Part shown: piece after piece, positions 63,925 through 64,000 of the stretch
Numbering within the stretch: position 1 is the stretch's first letter
Layout of the letters: every line of letters starts with the position of its first letter
DNA from: Amphirosellinia nigrospora
Lineage: Eukaryota; Ascomycota; Sordariomycetes; Xylariales; Xylariaceae
NCBI GenBank assembly: GCA_004123355.1
Contig: SCHM01000004.1
Coordinates: forward strand, 6,227,017-6,291,016
DNA: 64,000 bases
Direction of reading: 5' to 3'
The notes under the pieces: model-generated
Told to the model about the DNA's origin: nothing
Databases searched by the model: none
Seen by the model: only the letters and a program-made list of their open reading frames with translations
Translations under genes and position numbers: made by a program

Positions 63925-64000
63925 TTAATTATATTATTACTTTTAATAAATATTTAACTTTAAATTATTTTATTAAATTATAATTATTTATATAATAAAA
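63925..64000 (-). repeat. Repeat R fragment at the right window edge
   Basis: Reverse strand matches R at about 27350-27420 (attatataaataattataa, ttaataaaataattta words). Element A copy 3 was therefore inserted into an R copy whose rest lies beyond the window. Confidence 0.55.

Noticed and set aside
1-64000. Mitochondrial, apicoplast or Plasmodium-type AT-rich genome
   Set aside because: The low GC comes from directional loss of CpA/TpG in repeated elements; fungal LTR families, nested insertions and RIP-type stops explain it, and no organelle genes are seen.

Overview
This window looks like a gene-free, extremely AT-rich block of transposon remains from a filamentous ascomycete fungus (Pezizomycotina). 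Nearly every surviving C is followed by T or G, and CpA and its complement TpG are almost absent except in a few short islands. That is the footprint of repeat-induced point mutation (RIP, C to T mainly at CpA in duplicated DNA). I see no host gene, rRNA or tRNA. In the lines I counted, G+C is about a tenth of the bases.

Almost everything recognisable is a retroelement, a dispersed repeat or a small inverted-repeat transposon, nested in one another. I use working names. A: Ty3/gypsy with a chromodomain at the integrase end and a ~200 bp LTR; one complete copy (14682-22648, +) and fragments at about 5010-5682 (-), 26116-29505 (+) and 55919-63924 (-). B: LTR element with a ~280 bp LTR (TGTTA...TAACA); two long copies (8781-~14681 and 48731-55136) and two solo LTRs. 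C: ~290 bp LTR family, as a solo LTR, a 1.4 kb LTR-internal-LTR unit and a fragment. D: complete Ty3/gypsy (39576-46400). E: Ty1/copia (29506-36946). F: Ty3/gypsy running off the left edge (1-~5010, -). R: a 1.5-2.4 kb dispersed repeat, at least seven copies or fragments, carrying internal tandem arrays.

Layout: 1-5010 F; 5010-8780 A fragment, C solo LTR, mosaic R and an unassigned stretch; 8781-14681 B copy 1; 14682-22648 A; 22649-24691 unassigned DNA with a simple repeat and a B solo LTR; 24692-29505 short C unit joined to an A fragment split by R; 29506-36946 E with a B solo LTR inside; 36955-39575 R fragment and unassigned DNA; 39576-46400 D; 46401-47280 unassigned; 47281-55285 reversed R split by B copy 2; 55286-63924 C fragment plus reversed A, itself split by two R copies, a 789 bp foldback element and a 607 bp MITE; 63925-64000 R again.

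Nothing here can encode a working polyprotein: frames are full of stops, many matching Trp or Gln codons changed by RIP, and homopolymer indels. The best preserved stretches are the tail of element A (about 22010-22650), the B solo LTR at 33123-33408, the D LTRs and the two inverted-repeat elements at 59289-60077 and 60673-61279. Protein matches below were made by eye, allowing TA to stand for CA or TG. Stretches I could not assign are listed as such.
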